From contig JBFWVD010000065.1 of NCBI GenBank assembly GCA_050246915.1, positions 1 through 25,128 on the forward strand: a stretch of DNA of 25,128 nt, read 5' to 3'. The stretch is from JBFWVD01 sp050246915. Lineage in GTDB: Bacteria > Actinomycetota > Acidimicrobiia > Acidimicrobiales > Ilumatobacteraceae. How positions within the stretch are numbered: the stretch's first letter is position 1; every line of letters begins with the position of its first letter. Below the pieces are notes generated by a model, which saw only the letters and a list, made by a program, of their open reading frames with translations, had not been told where the DNA came from and made no database searches. This document shows positions 13,424 through 21,781 of this stretch, in pieces. Both the position numbers and the translations under genes were made by a program.

Positions 13424-16060
13424 ATGGCCAACTACCTCCTGCTCGACGGCAACTCGCTGACCTATCGAGCGTTCTTCGCGCTCCCCACCGACATGGCCAC
13501 CGCGTCGGGGCAGGTGACCAATGCAGTGTTCGGCTTCACGTCGATGCTCATCAACCTGATGCGCGATCACCAGCCCGATGGCGTCATGGTCGCGTTCGAC
13601 CGTCCCGAACCGACGTTCCGTCACGAGGCGAACCCCGCCTACAAAGCGCAGCGCGAGGCGGCGCCCGACATCCTGCGTCAGCAGATGGGTCTGGTGCGCC
13701 AAGTGGTCGACACGCTCGGCATCACCGTCTCGGAGCTCCCGGGATGGGAGGCCGACGATCTGCTCGCTACCGTGGCTACCCGTCTACGCGACCGGGGCGA
13801 CAGCGTCATCATCGTCACCGGCGACCGCGACGCCTACCAACTGGTGCAAGACCCTGCGGTGCGCGTGCTGTACAACCGCCGAGGCGTTTCGGACTACGCG
13901 CTCTACGACGAAGCGGGCATCGTCGAGCGCACCGGTGTCACCCCCACGCTGTATCCGCAATATGCCGCACTACGCGGCGATCCGAGCGACAACCTGCCCG
14001 GCGTTCCGGGTGTGGGGGAGAAGACCGCGGCCAAGCTCATCTCCACCTATGGAGGCATCGACGGGATCTACGCGCACCTCGACGAACTGACGCCGAAGGT
14101 GCGGGAGAACCTGGCGGCCAACGAGGCCCAGGTCCGCATGAACCACGAGCTGATGGTGGTGCGACGCGACGTACCGATGGAGATCGATCTCGATCATCTC
14201 GACGTCGGCCCGTTCGACCCGACCGAGGTGAAGCGACTCTTCGACTTCCTCGAGTTCAAGAGCCTGCTCGATCGGCTGAACGCTGTCGTCGGTCAGCAGG
14301 TCGGCGGTGCTTCGGCCGCGTCCGATGCCGGCCACGTGCTCGAAGCGGAGAAGGTCGAATGGGACCGTTCAGCGCTCTCGTCGCTGACGACGTGTGATAT
14401 GGCTCCAGCATGGACGGGCGATCCGGGCCGGTCCGCGCTCGCCGGCGTGGCCATCGTCATCGACGCTGCCACGGCCGAGGTCATGTGGTGCCCGGCAGAG
14501 CAACTCGAATTGCTCACCGATCTGCTCGCGACCTCGCCCGTGCGGGCCCACAACGCCAAAGCCATGATCCGCGCACTCATCGGGCACGGTGTCGACGTCA
14601 GGCATCTCACGCTCGACACGGCGATAGCGGCCTATCTCATCGATCCGGCTGACTCCCGTTACGACCTCGGCGATGTCCTCACGCGATACACGGGCGACAC
14701 CTTGCCCACCTCCGGTGTGCCCGAAGGTCAGCTGGCGCTCGGAGGCGATGCCATCGACCCGGTGCAGCAGGCGTGCCGTGAGGCGCTCGCCGTGGCCCGT
14801 CTCGCTCCCGCACTGCTCGACGCCCTCGATCGTCAGGGCATGGCGACGCTCAATCGTGACGTCGAGGTGCCGCTGGTGCGGGTGCTGGCCCGTATGGAGC
14901 ATCTCGGTGTGCGGGTGGACATCGAAGCGCTGCGGGCGCTCAACTCCAAGCTCACCGCGGAGGTTGCCCGCCTCACCAGCGTCATCCACGCCGACGCCGG
15001 CAAGGAGTTCAACGTGAACTCCACGTTGCAGTTGCGCGAGATCCTCTTCGATCAATTGGGGTTGACGCCGGGGAAGAAGACCAAGACCGGCTACTCCACC
15101 GACGCGCAGTCGCTCGAGAAGATGCTGGGCGAGCACCCGATCATCGAACATCTCCTCGCCTATCGCGAGGTCGAGAAGCTCCGCTCCACATACGGCACCG
15201 GCCTCTTGGCCGAGGTGGCCCCGGACGGTCGCATCCACGCCACGTTCAACCAGACCGTGGCCCGCACCGGCCGCCTGTCCTCCGATCAACCCAACTTGCA
15301 CAACATCCCGGTTCGCTCGGAAGAGGGCCGGGTGTTCCGCACGGCGTTCATCCCGTCGGACGGCAACGTGTTCATCGTGGCCGACTACAACCAGATCGAA
15401 CTGCGGTGCATCGCCCATCTGGCCCAGGACCCCGGTCTCATCGCCGCCTTCACCGGCGGACGTGATGTCCACACCGAGACCGCGTCACGCATCTTCGGTG
15501 TCGAGGCGGGCGCAGTTTCGGTGGAACAGCGCTCCAAGTCGAAGATGGTCTCCTACGGACTCGCCTACGGCATGGAGGCATACGGGCTCGGGCAACGGCT
15601 GGGTATCGCCACGTCAGAGGCCGACGCCATCTTGAAGGCGTACTTCGAGGCGTTCCCCGCAGTGAAGGATTACATGGATCGAACGGTGGCGGAGGCGCGC
15701 AGCCGCGGGTATACCGAGACGTTGTACGGCCGGCGTCGTCCGATCCCCGAGCTGTCGTCACCGAACTTCCGCATCCGACAGGCCGGCGAGCGCCAGGCGA
15801 TGAACGCCGGCATACAGGGCTTGGCTGCCGACGTGTTCAAGGTGGCGTTGATCCGGCTCGACGATGCGCTCGAGGCTGGCGGGTTCACGAGTCGCATCGT
15901 GTTGCAGGTGCACGACGAGATCGTGGTCGACGCGGTCGCTGGCGAGCAGGAGGCGGTGGCCGCGCTCACCGAGCAGACGATGCGTGGTGCGGCGGAACTG
16001 TCGGTCCCGCTCGAGGTCAACATCTCGATCGGCTCCACCTGGGCCGCAGCCAAGGGCTGA
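13424..16060 (+). CDS. polA: DNA polymerase I
   Basis: An 878-residue polymerase for gap filling, repair and primer removal. The 5' nuclease domain (1 to about 290) keeps its acidic motifs (VAFDRPEPTFRHE, WEADDLLATVA, GDRDAYQL, GDPSDNLPGVPGVGEKTA). The middle exonuclease-like region (about 310-480) lacks the DxE motif, so proofreading is probably absent. The polymerase domain has motif A VADYNQIELR (Asp654), motif B RSKSKMVSYGLAYG (Lys707, Tyr711) and motif C VHDEIV (Asp831). Tyr711 occupies the position of E. coli Phe762. The ATG at 13424 gives MANYLLLDGNSLTYRAFFALP; a TTG at 13421 is less likely. Confidence 0.98.
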   Translation: MANYLLLDGNSLTYRAFFALPTDMATASGQVTNAVFGFTSMLINLMRDHQPDGVMVAFDRPEPTFRHEANPAYKAQREAAPDILRQQMGLVRQVVDTLGITVSELPGWEADDLLATVATRLRDRGDSVIIVTGDRDAYQLVQDPAVRVLYNRRGVSDYALYDEAGIVERTGVTPTLYPQYAALRGDPSDNLPGVPGVGEKTAAKLISTYGGIDGIYAHLDELTPKVRENLAANEAQVRMNHELMVVRRDVPMEIDLDHLDVGPFDPTEVKRLFDFLEFKSLLDRLNAVVGQQVGGASAASDAGHVLEAEKVEWDRSALSSLTTCDMAPAWTGDPGRSALAGVAIVIDAATAEVMWCPAEQLELLTDLLATSPVRAHNAKAMIRALIGHGVDVRHLTLDTAIAAYLIDPADSRYDLGDVLTRYTGDTLPTSGVPEGQLALGGDAIDPVQQACREALAVARLAPALLDALDRQGMATLNRDVEVPLVRVLARMEHLGVRVDIEALRALNSKLTAEVARLTSVIHADAGKEFNVNSTLQLREILFDQLGLTPGKKTKTGYSTDAQSLEKMLGEHPIIEHLLAYREVEKLRSTYGTGLLAEVAPDGRIHATFNQTVARTGRLSSDQPNLHNIPVRSEEGRVFRTAFIPSDGNVFIVADYNQIELRCIAHLAQDPGLIAAFTGGRDVHTETASRIFGVEAGAVSVEQRSKSKMVSYGLAYGMEAYGLGQRLGIATSEADAILKAYFEAFPAVKDYMDRTVAEARSRGYTETLYGRRRPIPELSSPNFRIRQAGERQAMNAGIQGLAADVFKVALIRLDDALEAGGFTSRIVLQVHDEIVVDAVAGEQEAVAALTEQTMRGAAELSVPLEVNISIGSTWAAAKG

Positions 16061-16064
16061 ACAG

Positions 16065-16769
16065 GTGCCCGACCACTGGTTCGAGCCGATGGCCGAACAC
16101 ATGGGACGCGCCTATCTGCGCTACTCGTTCACCAAAGGCACGGCGCAGGAAGTGTCCTTCCTCATCGACGAGCTCGAGCTGTCACCGGGGATGCGGGTCC
16201 TCGACGTGGGATGCGGTCCTGGCCGCCACAGCCATGAGCTCGCGGCCCGCGGCATCGTCGTGCACGGGATCGACATCAGCCAGCGGTTCGTCGACATCGC
16301 TGTTGCCGACGCGCCGCCGGGCGCCACCTTCGAGCGCGGCGATGCCCGTGCGCTCGACTTCGACGCTGAGTTCGATGCCGTGATCTCCCTGTGTCAAGGC
16401 GGGTTCGGTCTGCTCGACGGTGGTGAACAGGACGAGGCGGTACTCGGCGGCATGCATCGTGCGCTGCGGCCCGGAGGTCGAGCCGCGCTCAGTGCGTTCA
16501 GTTCCTATTTCCAGGTGCGGTACTTGGCGGACTCTGTGTTCGAAGCGGACACCGGTGTCAACCATGAGCGCACCGTCATCAAGGACGAGACCGGTCGTGA
16601 TCTCGACGTCGATCTGTGGACGTCGTGCTGGACACCCAAGGAGCTTCGTTTCGCGCTCTACCGAGCGGGGTTCGGCGTCGACCACATCTGGTCGGTGGAA
16701 CCGGGCGGGTACCGACGCCGTCCGCCGACGATCGAGACGCCCGAGTTCCTCGTCGTCGCCCGACGCTAG
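16065..16769 (+). CDS. Class I SAM-dependent methyltransferase
   Basis: A 234-residue Rossmann-fold methyltransferase. Motif I, VLDVGCGPGRHSHELAARG (45-63), binds S-adenosylmethionine, and GIDISQRFVDIA supplies the acidic residue after strand 2. Later segments FDAVISLCQGGFGLLD and MHRALRPGGRAALSAF are the post-I motifs. The substrate cannot be told from the sequence. The GTG at 16065 starts four bases after the polA stop with AAGGG ten bases upstream, so it is probably cotranscribed with polA; ATG 16089 is an alternative start. Confidence 0.88.
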   Translation: MPDHWFEPMAEHMGRAYLRYSFTKGTAQEVSFLIDELELSPGMRVLDVGCGPGRHSHELAARGIVVHGIDISQRFVDIAVADAPPGATFERGDARALDFDAEFDAVISLCQGGFGLLDGGEQDEAVLGGMHRALRPGGRAALSAFSSYFQVRYLADSVFEADTGVNHERTVIKDETGRDLDVDLWTSCWTPKELRFALYRAGFGVDHIWSVEPGGYRRRPPTIETPEFLVVARR

Positions 16770-16814
16770 CGTCAATACAAGTTGACAACGCTTGCTCGAC
16801 CCGGTGATGTGTGT

Positions 16815-18731
16815 TCAGGCGGTCTCGATGACGGAGAGGCCGACTGCGCACCGAGCATCGTGCTCGGTTTCGGGATGACCGAATCGCCAGCCCTGTGCGA
16901 TGTCGCATCCCAACGTGGCCAGCACCTGGGCCTGTTCGATGGTCTCGACACCTTCAGCCACCACGACGCTGCCCAGGGCGTGACACATGCGCACCACCGA
17001 CTCGAGGACCGTGCGGCTCTGGGCTGATGTGGCCAGGTCGGACACGAAGTCCTGATCGATCTTCACCTCGTCCAGGGGCAACCTGCGGAGATAGGACAGT
17101 GACGAGTAGCCGGTTCCGAAGTCGTCCACCGCGATGCGGTAGCCAGCCTCGCGTAGGCGGTTCAGTACTCGGATGGTGCTGTCGGGGTCGTCGAGCAGCA
17201 CGCTCTCGGTGAGCTCGAGCGTGATCGCCGTGGCGTCGAGGCCCGGCTCGTCAGCCAACTGCGCCAGACGGTCGGCAAAGCTGCGGTTCTGCAGCTGGCG
17301 ACCCGAGACGTTCACGGACAGACGCAGCCCCGGGACGCGCGACACCCAGTCGCGATAGGCCTCCGCGGTGCGATCCAGCATGAAGGCACCCAGTTCGTGG
17401 ATGAGCCCCAAATCCTCGGCCATCGGGATGAACACCCGCGGTGGTACCGAGGACCCATCGGGCAAGGTCCAGCGGGCCAGCAACTCGAACCCGGTGATCT
17501 GACGATCGGCCAGCGACACCTGACGTTGGAAGGCGACCTGCAGTTGCTGCTCGCGCACGGCATGGCGCAGCGATGTCTCGAGGTGCAACCGATGTTGCGC
17601 AGCGAAACGCAAGGCCTCGTCGAACACCCGGACGCAGCTGCGGCCCGATTGCTTGGCGTGGTACATGGCTTGATCGGCCTCGCCGAGGAGGGAGACCGCG
17701 GTGGAGTCGGGACCGTCGAGAGCAAGTCCGATGCTGGCCGACACCATGACCTCGTTGCCGTCGATGACGAACGGCTTCTCGAGTTCGCTCACGATGCGTT
17801 GTGCGATGCGGCTGGCGACGGTCAGGTCGATGCCGTCGCACAGCACGACGAACTCGTCGCCGGCCAGTCGCCCGACCACGTCGGTGCCCCGTACCGTCGC
17901 GCCCACGCGATCGACCACCTGGGTGAGCAGCGCGTCGCCGATGGCGTGCCCGAGTGAGTCGTTGACGGCCTTGAAGCGGTCGAGGTCGATGAAGAGCACA
18001 CCGACCTGACCCGGAGTGTTGCGCCCCTTCACCAGAGCGGACTGCAGCATCGTCATGATCCGGGAACGGTTGGGCAGACCGGTGAGGGTGTCGTGATGGG
18101 CCTGCCACGCCAAGCGTGCCTGGGCGAGCTTGTGCTCTGTGACATCTCGCAGCACGAGCACCGCTCCGGAGCGACGACCTGCGTCGTCGCTCAGCTGGGT
18201 CAGCACACAGGCGGCCGAGAACTTGCGGCTGCCGCAGGACACGAGAGCATCGTCCTCGCGCCATGGTGTGAGCGCGTTCATCGCTGCTTCGAATTGCCGT
18301 TCGTCGAAGACATCGTCGGGCCGTGCTTCGGGCGCGACGGTGATGGCATCCCAGAAGCGCAGACCGCGCAGCGATTCCTCGGTCCGTCCCAGCACCGCCT
18401 CTGCCGCCGGGTTCACCGCTTCGATGGCGCCGTCGGGTGCGATCACGCACAGGCCCACACTGGCGGAGTCGAACACGGCCTGGGACTTGATCTGCTCCGC
18501 CTTGAGGCTCTCGTTGAGTTCGCGCATCTCCGTCGAGGAGATGTGCATCGACCGCTCGACGAGATAGCGGTACTGGTCCGATTCGCCGTAGGCGTTGGAG
18601 ACGCGATCGATCAGCAGCTCCCAACCCTCGAGGTCGGGAGCGGCGTGCGGATCGAGTCGGAGCCGTCGCAACTGGCGCGCCAGCAACGGATGCACTGTGG
18701 CATCTGCGGTGCTCGGGTCGCCGTTGGCCAT
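16815..18731 (-). CDS. PAS-GGDEF-EAL cyclic-di-GMP protein
   Basis: A 638-residue cytoplasmic protein. Residues 13-75 form an N-terminal helical region (HPLLARQLRRLRLD) of a type I associate with FIST-linked signalling proteins. A PAS domain follows (about 82-195), then GGDEF (about 210-370) and EAL (about 380-625). The GGDEF signature is AGDEF (290-294), with a product-inhibition RxxD at 281-284 five residues before it. The EAL site is complete: Glu416 (ELL), Asn474, Glu506, Asp536-537, Lys557, Glu593 (AEGVET) and Gln613. It is therefore likely an active phosphodiesterase, with the cyclase uncertain. The gene begins two bases after the FIST stop codon and needs that sensor for its probable input. 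Confidence 0.95.
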   Translation of the reverse strand: MANGDPSTADATVHPLLARQLRRLRLDPHAAPDLEGWELLIDRVSNAYGESDQYRYLVERSMHISSTEMRELNESLKAEQIKSQAVFDSASVGLCVIAPDGAIEAVNPAAEAVLGRTEESLRGLRFWDAITVAPEARPDDVFDERQFEAAMNALTPWREDDALVSCGSRKFSAACVLTQLSDDAGRRSGAVLVLRDVTEHKLAQARLAWQAHHDTLTGLPNRSRIMTMLQSALVKGRNTPGQVGVLFIDLDRFKAVNDSLGHAIGDALLTQVVDRVGATVRGTDVVGRLAGDEFVVLCDGIDLTVASRIAQRIVSELEKPFVIDGNEVMVSASIGLALDGPDSTAVSLLGEADQAMYHAKQSGRSCVRVFDEALRFAAQHRLHLETSLRHAVREQQLQVAFQRQVSLADRQITGFELLARWTLPDGSSVPPRVFIPMAEDLGLIHELGAFMLDRTAEAYRDWVSRVPGLRLSVNVSGRQLQNRSFADRLAQLADEPGLDATAITLELTESVLLDDPDSTIRVLNRLREAGYRIAVDDFGTGYSSLSYLRRLPLDEVKIDQDFVSDLATSAQSRTVLESVVRMCHALGSVVVAEGVETIEQAQVLATLGCDIAQGWRFGHPETEHDARCAVGLSVIETA

Positions 18732-18733
18732 CG

Positions 18734-19900
18734 TCAGTGCTCGGCCATGATCGTGAGGGTCATGGTCTGGTTGAGCAGATCGCAGAAGCCGTCCTGCGGG
18801 GACAGCTCACCGTTCGAGTAGAAGCCGACGAGAGGCATGTCGCCCAGCGCGCCGGTGACCGACTCCACCTCTTCCTCAGCCCGCTCACCGAGCACCAAAC
18901 GGCGGCCGACGCAGCTGACGGCCAGCGCCAGCCCCTGTGGGCCCGAGTTGGGCGATCCTGTATTGGGCGACCCGGTGCCCGGCGAACTGCTCTCGATGCA
19001 GGCTTCGGCAGCGTCCCCGGCACCATCGATGAGCATGTCGTGCGTCGCTCGCATCAGTTGCGTGGACGATCCCATCGGTATGTCACCGGCAAAGGTCATC
19101 GACTGATCACTCTCGTCCACCGACAAGATGGTCCGCACGGCGTCGGTTGCTCGATCGGGGGAGTGGACCGAGAGCGGGAACAGTAAGGCGCTCCCCGGAA
19201 GGCCATCGGCATACGCCCCGAGATAGGACTTGTAGAGCTCGAGAGCTGGCTTGCCGTCGAGCTCGAAGAGCTTGTTGCCCTCGGAGCGGGTCACGATCCG
19301 AGACGGGCCGAACCGGTCCCATCCGCCCCGCGATCCGTAGCTGGTGTGCACCCGGTTCCCGTAGAGGCCGACCGCGGCCACCGAGCTGGAGCCGAACTCC
19401 GCGCCGGCCAGGACCCAGGTGGCGCTGAAGCGGGCCTGATCGCCGGCCAGACCGCCGGACACCGACACGCCGGCGGGGAGCATCGAGTTCAACCCGTTGA
19501 CGAGCTCGCTCCCGTTCACCACGACCCCGTCGGACAAGATCACGACCGCGGCGAGGCTCTTGGTGTCTTCGCCGTCGGCGCACAGCTCCTTGGCCAGGCG
19601 CTTGCCCGCGGCAGCCGAGTCCTCGGGCCCGACCACGATGGTGTGCGCGAGGCGCAAGCGGGTGTGCTCGAAGCGGGCGACCACTCCGGCCAGGCCGTCA
19701 TCGACGATCGCGCCGTCGACGATCTGCCCCGACGACGAGCAACCCACCAGTACCGAGGTCGGGTAGGCCTCGCGCAACATCTGCACCGGCACCGACTGCG
19801 GTGTCAGGTCCGGATGGCCGAACGCCATGACCAAGGTGTCGGGGCTGTCGAGGGTCTCGTCGAGGCCGTAGCCGGGGAGCCAGAAGGTCGCGCATCGCAC
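18734..19900 (-). CDS. FIST-domain sensor protein
   Basis: A 388-residue protein with FIST_N (about 20-220) and FIST_C (about 225-375) domains. Supporting segments are SVLVGCSSSGQI, VSGGLAGDQARF, SYGSRGGWDRFGPSR and FYSNGELSPQDGFCDLLNQTMTLT. FIST proteins are intracellular sensors. Some (NosP) bind haem and nitric oxide and are encoded next to kinases or c-di-GMP enzymes, as here. In most FIST_C domains I recall the last motif as HNQTMT; here it is LNQTMT, so haem ligation cannot be assumed. Residues 304-322 are a Ser-Gly-Pro repeat insert. The start is a GTG at 19900 preceded by a G-run. No signal peptide or membrane segment is seen. Confidence 0.9.
   Translation of the reverse strand: MRCATFWLPGYGLDETLDSPDTLVMAFGHPDLTPQSVPVQMLREAYPTSVLVGCSSSGQIVDGAIVDDGLAGVVARFEHTRLRLAHTIVVGPEDSAAAGKRLAKELCADGEDTKSLAAVVILSDGVVVNGSELVNGLNSMLPAGVSVSGGLAGDQARFSATWVLAGAEFGSSSVAAVGLYGNRVHTSYGSRGGWDRFGPSRIVTRSEGNKLFELDGKPALELYKSYLGAYADGLPGSALLFPLSVHSPDRATDAVRTILSVDESDQSMTFAGDIPMGSSTQLMRATHDMLIDGAGDAAEACIESSSPGTGSPNTGSPNSGPQGLALAVSCVGRRLVLGERAEEEVESVTGALGDMPLVGFYSNGELSPQDGFCDLLNQTMTLTIMAEH
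18935..18991 (-). repeat. 15-bp tandem repeat inside the FIST gene
   Basis: Three diverged 15-bp units encode GTGSP, NTGSP and NSGPQ (residues 308-322), preceded by SSSP. The block forms a flexible insert in FIST_C between CIES and the strand GLALAVSCVG. It probably arose by replication slippage and may vary in copy number between strains. Confidence 0.7.
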
Positions 19901-20106
19901 ATCCCCCCGATCGGTAGGGCGCCCTGTGGTCTTGAGACGTCACGAGTCGGAACGGACAGTTCCCTACATCGGGGCAGAGGAGATCCAGAAACATCGCTCG
20001 CTGCCGGCAAGACGCCGAGGGATGGCGGACCATCGACGGTCTGGTACGGTGCCAATTCCTGTCCAGTCGGTCGGGGGTGACCGTCGCGTGTGCCCCTTTG
20101 GCCCCG

Positions 20107-21441
20107 ATGAAAGTGATCCACCCGTTGTCAGAAACCAGCACTGAGTCCCACTTCGGCACGTTCGACGAGCAGGGTGTCTATACCCCCCGCCAGATCACGG
20201 CCGATGACCTCCCCGGTGGCTTCGATGCCGCCATCGACGGTTCGCTCGTCGACGTCGAGGATGGTCAGCTCGTCATCGGCAAGGTCGTGAAGATCGACAA
20301 GGACGAAGTCCTTCTCGACATCGGCTACAAGTCCGAAGGCGTCATCCCGTCCCGCGAGCTCTCGATCCGCAACGATGTCGACCCCAACGAGGTCGTGTCG
20401 ATGGGTGAGCAGCTCGAGGCCCTCGTCCTCCAGAAGGAAGACAAGGAAGGCCGCCTGATCCTGTCCAAGAAGCGCGCTCAGTACGAGCGGGCGTGGGGCA
20501 CGATCGAAAAGATCAAAGAAGCCGACGGCATGGTCGAAGGACCGGTCATCGAGGTCGTCAAGGGCGGCCTCATCATCGACATCGGCCTGCGCGGGTTCCT
20601 CCCCGCTTCCTTGGTGGAACTCCGCCGAGTGCGCGATCTGCAGCCCTACGTCGGTCGTGTCCTGCAGGCCAAGATCATCGAGCTCGACAAGAACCGCAAC
20701 AACGTGGTCCTGTCCCGCCGTGGCTATCTCGAGGAGACGCAGAAGGAACAGCGCGACGAGTTCCTCACCAACCTCAAGCCGGGCGAGGTCCGCAAGGGCG
20801 TCGTGTCCAGCGTGGTGTCCTTCGGTGCGTTCGTCGACCTCGGCGGCATGGATGGCCTCATCCACGTGTCCGAGCTGTCGTGGAAGCACGTCGATCATCC
20901 CGGTTCGGTCGTTCAGGTGGGCGACGAGGTCACCGTCCAGGTGCTCGATGTCGACTTCGATCGGGAGCGCATCAGCCTCTCGCTCAAGGCCACCCAGCAA
21001 GATCCGTGGCAGGAGTTCGCCAGCACCCACAAGGTCGGCGAGCTCGTCTACGGCCGGGTCACCAAGCTGGTGCCGTTCGGTGCGTTCGTGCAGGTGGGCG
21101 AGGGCATCGAGGGTCTCGTGCACATCAGCGAGATGAGCGCCCACCACGTCGATCTGCCCGAGCAGGTCGTCACGCCGGGCGAGGAGCTGTGGGTCAAGAT
21201 CATCGACCTCGATCTCCAGCGTCGCCGCATCAGCCTCTCCATCAAGCAGGCTGCCGAGGGTGGCGAAGTGGCCGAGGAGTACCGCGCGGCGTTCGGCGAG
21301 CACATGTACGACTCCGAGGGCAACTACATCGGTGGCGACGACGCCGAGCGCGAGGCTGCTTGGAAGGAGTACTACGAGCAGTACGGCGAGGGTGGCAATC
21401 CCGATGGCGGGGCTGCACCGGAGGCTCCGGCCGCCGAGTGA
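20107..21441 (+). CDS. rpsA: Ribosomal protein S1
   Basis: A 444-residue RNA-binding protein of the small ribosomal subunit with four S1 domains (about 50-125, 140-208, 225-295, 310-380). The match to the actinobacterial form is close: VLLDIGYKSEGVIPSRELS, EDKEGRLILSKKRAQYERAW, VSFGAFVDLGGMDGLIHVSELSWKH and VPFGAFVQVGEGIEGLVHISEMS. The C-terminal tail is short and acidic (Ala/Pro/Glu-rich). The ATG at 20107 has no Shine-Dalgarno sequence upstream, as is also known for rpsA of E. coli; a GTG at 20077 is in frame but no better. In Mycobacterium rpsA directly follows polA; here four kb with the methyltransferase and the FIST pair intervene. Confidence 0.97.
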   Translation: MKVIHPLSETSTESHFGTFDEQGVYTPRQITADDLPGGFDAAIDGSLVDVEDGQLVIGKVVKIDKDEVLLDIGYKSEGVIPSRELSIRNDVDPNEVVSMGEQLEALVLQKEDKEGRLILSKKRAQYERAWGTIEKIKEADGMVEGPVIEVVKGGLIIDIGLRGFLPASLVELRRVRDLQPYVGRVLQAKIIELDKNRNNVVLSRRGYLEETQKEQRDEFLTNLKPGEVRKGVVSSVVSFGAFVDLGGMDGLIHVSELSWKHVDHPGSVVQVGDEVTVQVLDVDFDRERISLSLKATQQDPWQEFASTHKVGELVYGRVTKLVPFGAFVQVGEGIEGLVHISEMSAHHVDLPEQVVTPGEELWVKIIDLDLQRRRISLSIKQAAEGGEVAEEYRAAFGEHMYDSEGNYIGGDDAEREAAWKEYYEQYGEGGNPDGGAAPEAPAAE

Positions 21442-21481
21442 TCCCGGGTCGGCAGCGCCGACCTCACCATGACGAGAACCG

Positions 21482-21515
21482 GCAACGGGCGTCCGCTTCG
21501 GCGGGCGCCCGTTGC
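21482..21515 (+). terminator. Terminator after rpsA
   Basis: A 15-bp stem with one G-T wobble (21482-21496 with 21501-21515) closed by the stable TTCG tetraloop, 40 bases after the rpsA stop. No T-tract follows, so termination may be partial or Rho-assisted. Confidence 0.7.
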
Positions 21516-21656
21516 GCGTCCCTGCCCGATTCTCCGTTGCCCGCTCGTCCCGGCGCGGGCCCTCAGCGGGGCGTCTGACGTCGATGGTCATCGGGGCGAG
21601 ATGACGCTCGTGGCCTGCGCTTGAGGAACTCTTGACAGGGGGAGCCCAGGTCCGAG

Positions 21657-21781
21657 CAGGGACTGGTGTCCCTGGTCTTCAGGTTTCCTCATGTCTGCCA
21701 GAGGTCCTGCCGACAGTGACTTCGTTCGAGACGTCAGCACCCCACCCGTGTCGTGGGATTGGCAGGAAGGCAGAGCCCGTG
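21657..21781 (+). promoter_or_regulatory. Structured leader of cpaB that pairs its ribosome binding site
   Basis: This is the main content of the 337-base gap between rpsA and cpaB. A 7-bp hairpin, CAGGGAC (21657-21663) with GTCCCTG (21668-21674), comes first. Then TCTGCC (21694-21699) can pair with GGCAGA (21769-21774), and CCTGCC (21706-21711) with GGCAGG (21761-21766), nested and enclosing a small CCCAC/GTGGG hairpin (21741-21745, 21753-21757). The 3' strand covers AGGAAGG (21764-21770), the ribosome binding site of the GTG at 21779. It does not resemble the c-di-GMP GEMM riboswitch as I recall it. A TTGACA at 21632 lacks a good -10. Confidence 0.45.

Noticed and set aside
19949..19963. 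GGAAC-GGACA-GTTCC inverted repeat as a LexA/SOS box
   Set aside because: The actinobacterial box needs GAAC and GTTC four bases apart; here the spacer is five and the flanks do not fit.
20128..21591. 487-codon open frame on the minus strand
   Set aside because: Antisense to rpsA and composed of repeated Asp/Leu/Val strings mirroring S1 codons; no domain recognisable.
21632..21660. TTGACA at 21632 as a -35 of the cpaB promoter
   Set aside because: No acceptable -10 hexamer lies 16-19 bases downstream.
21682..21778. GEMM-type c-di-GMP riboswitch before cpaB
   Set aside because: The conserved GEMM core sequences, as I recall them, are not present, although a different fold is possible.
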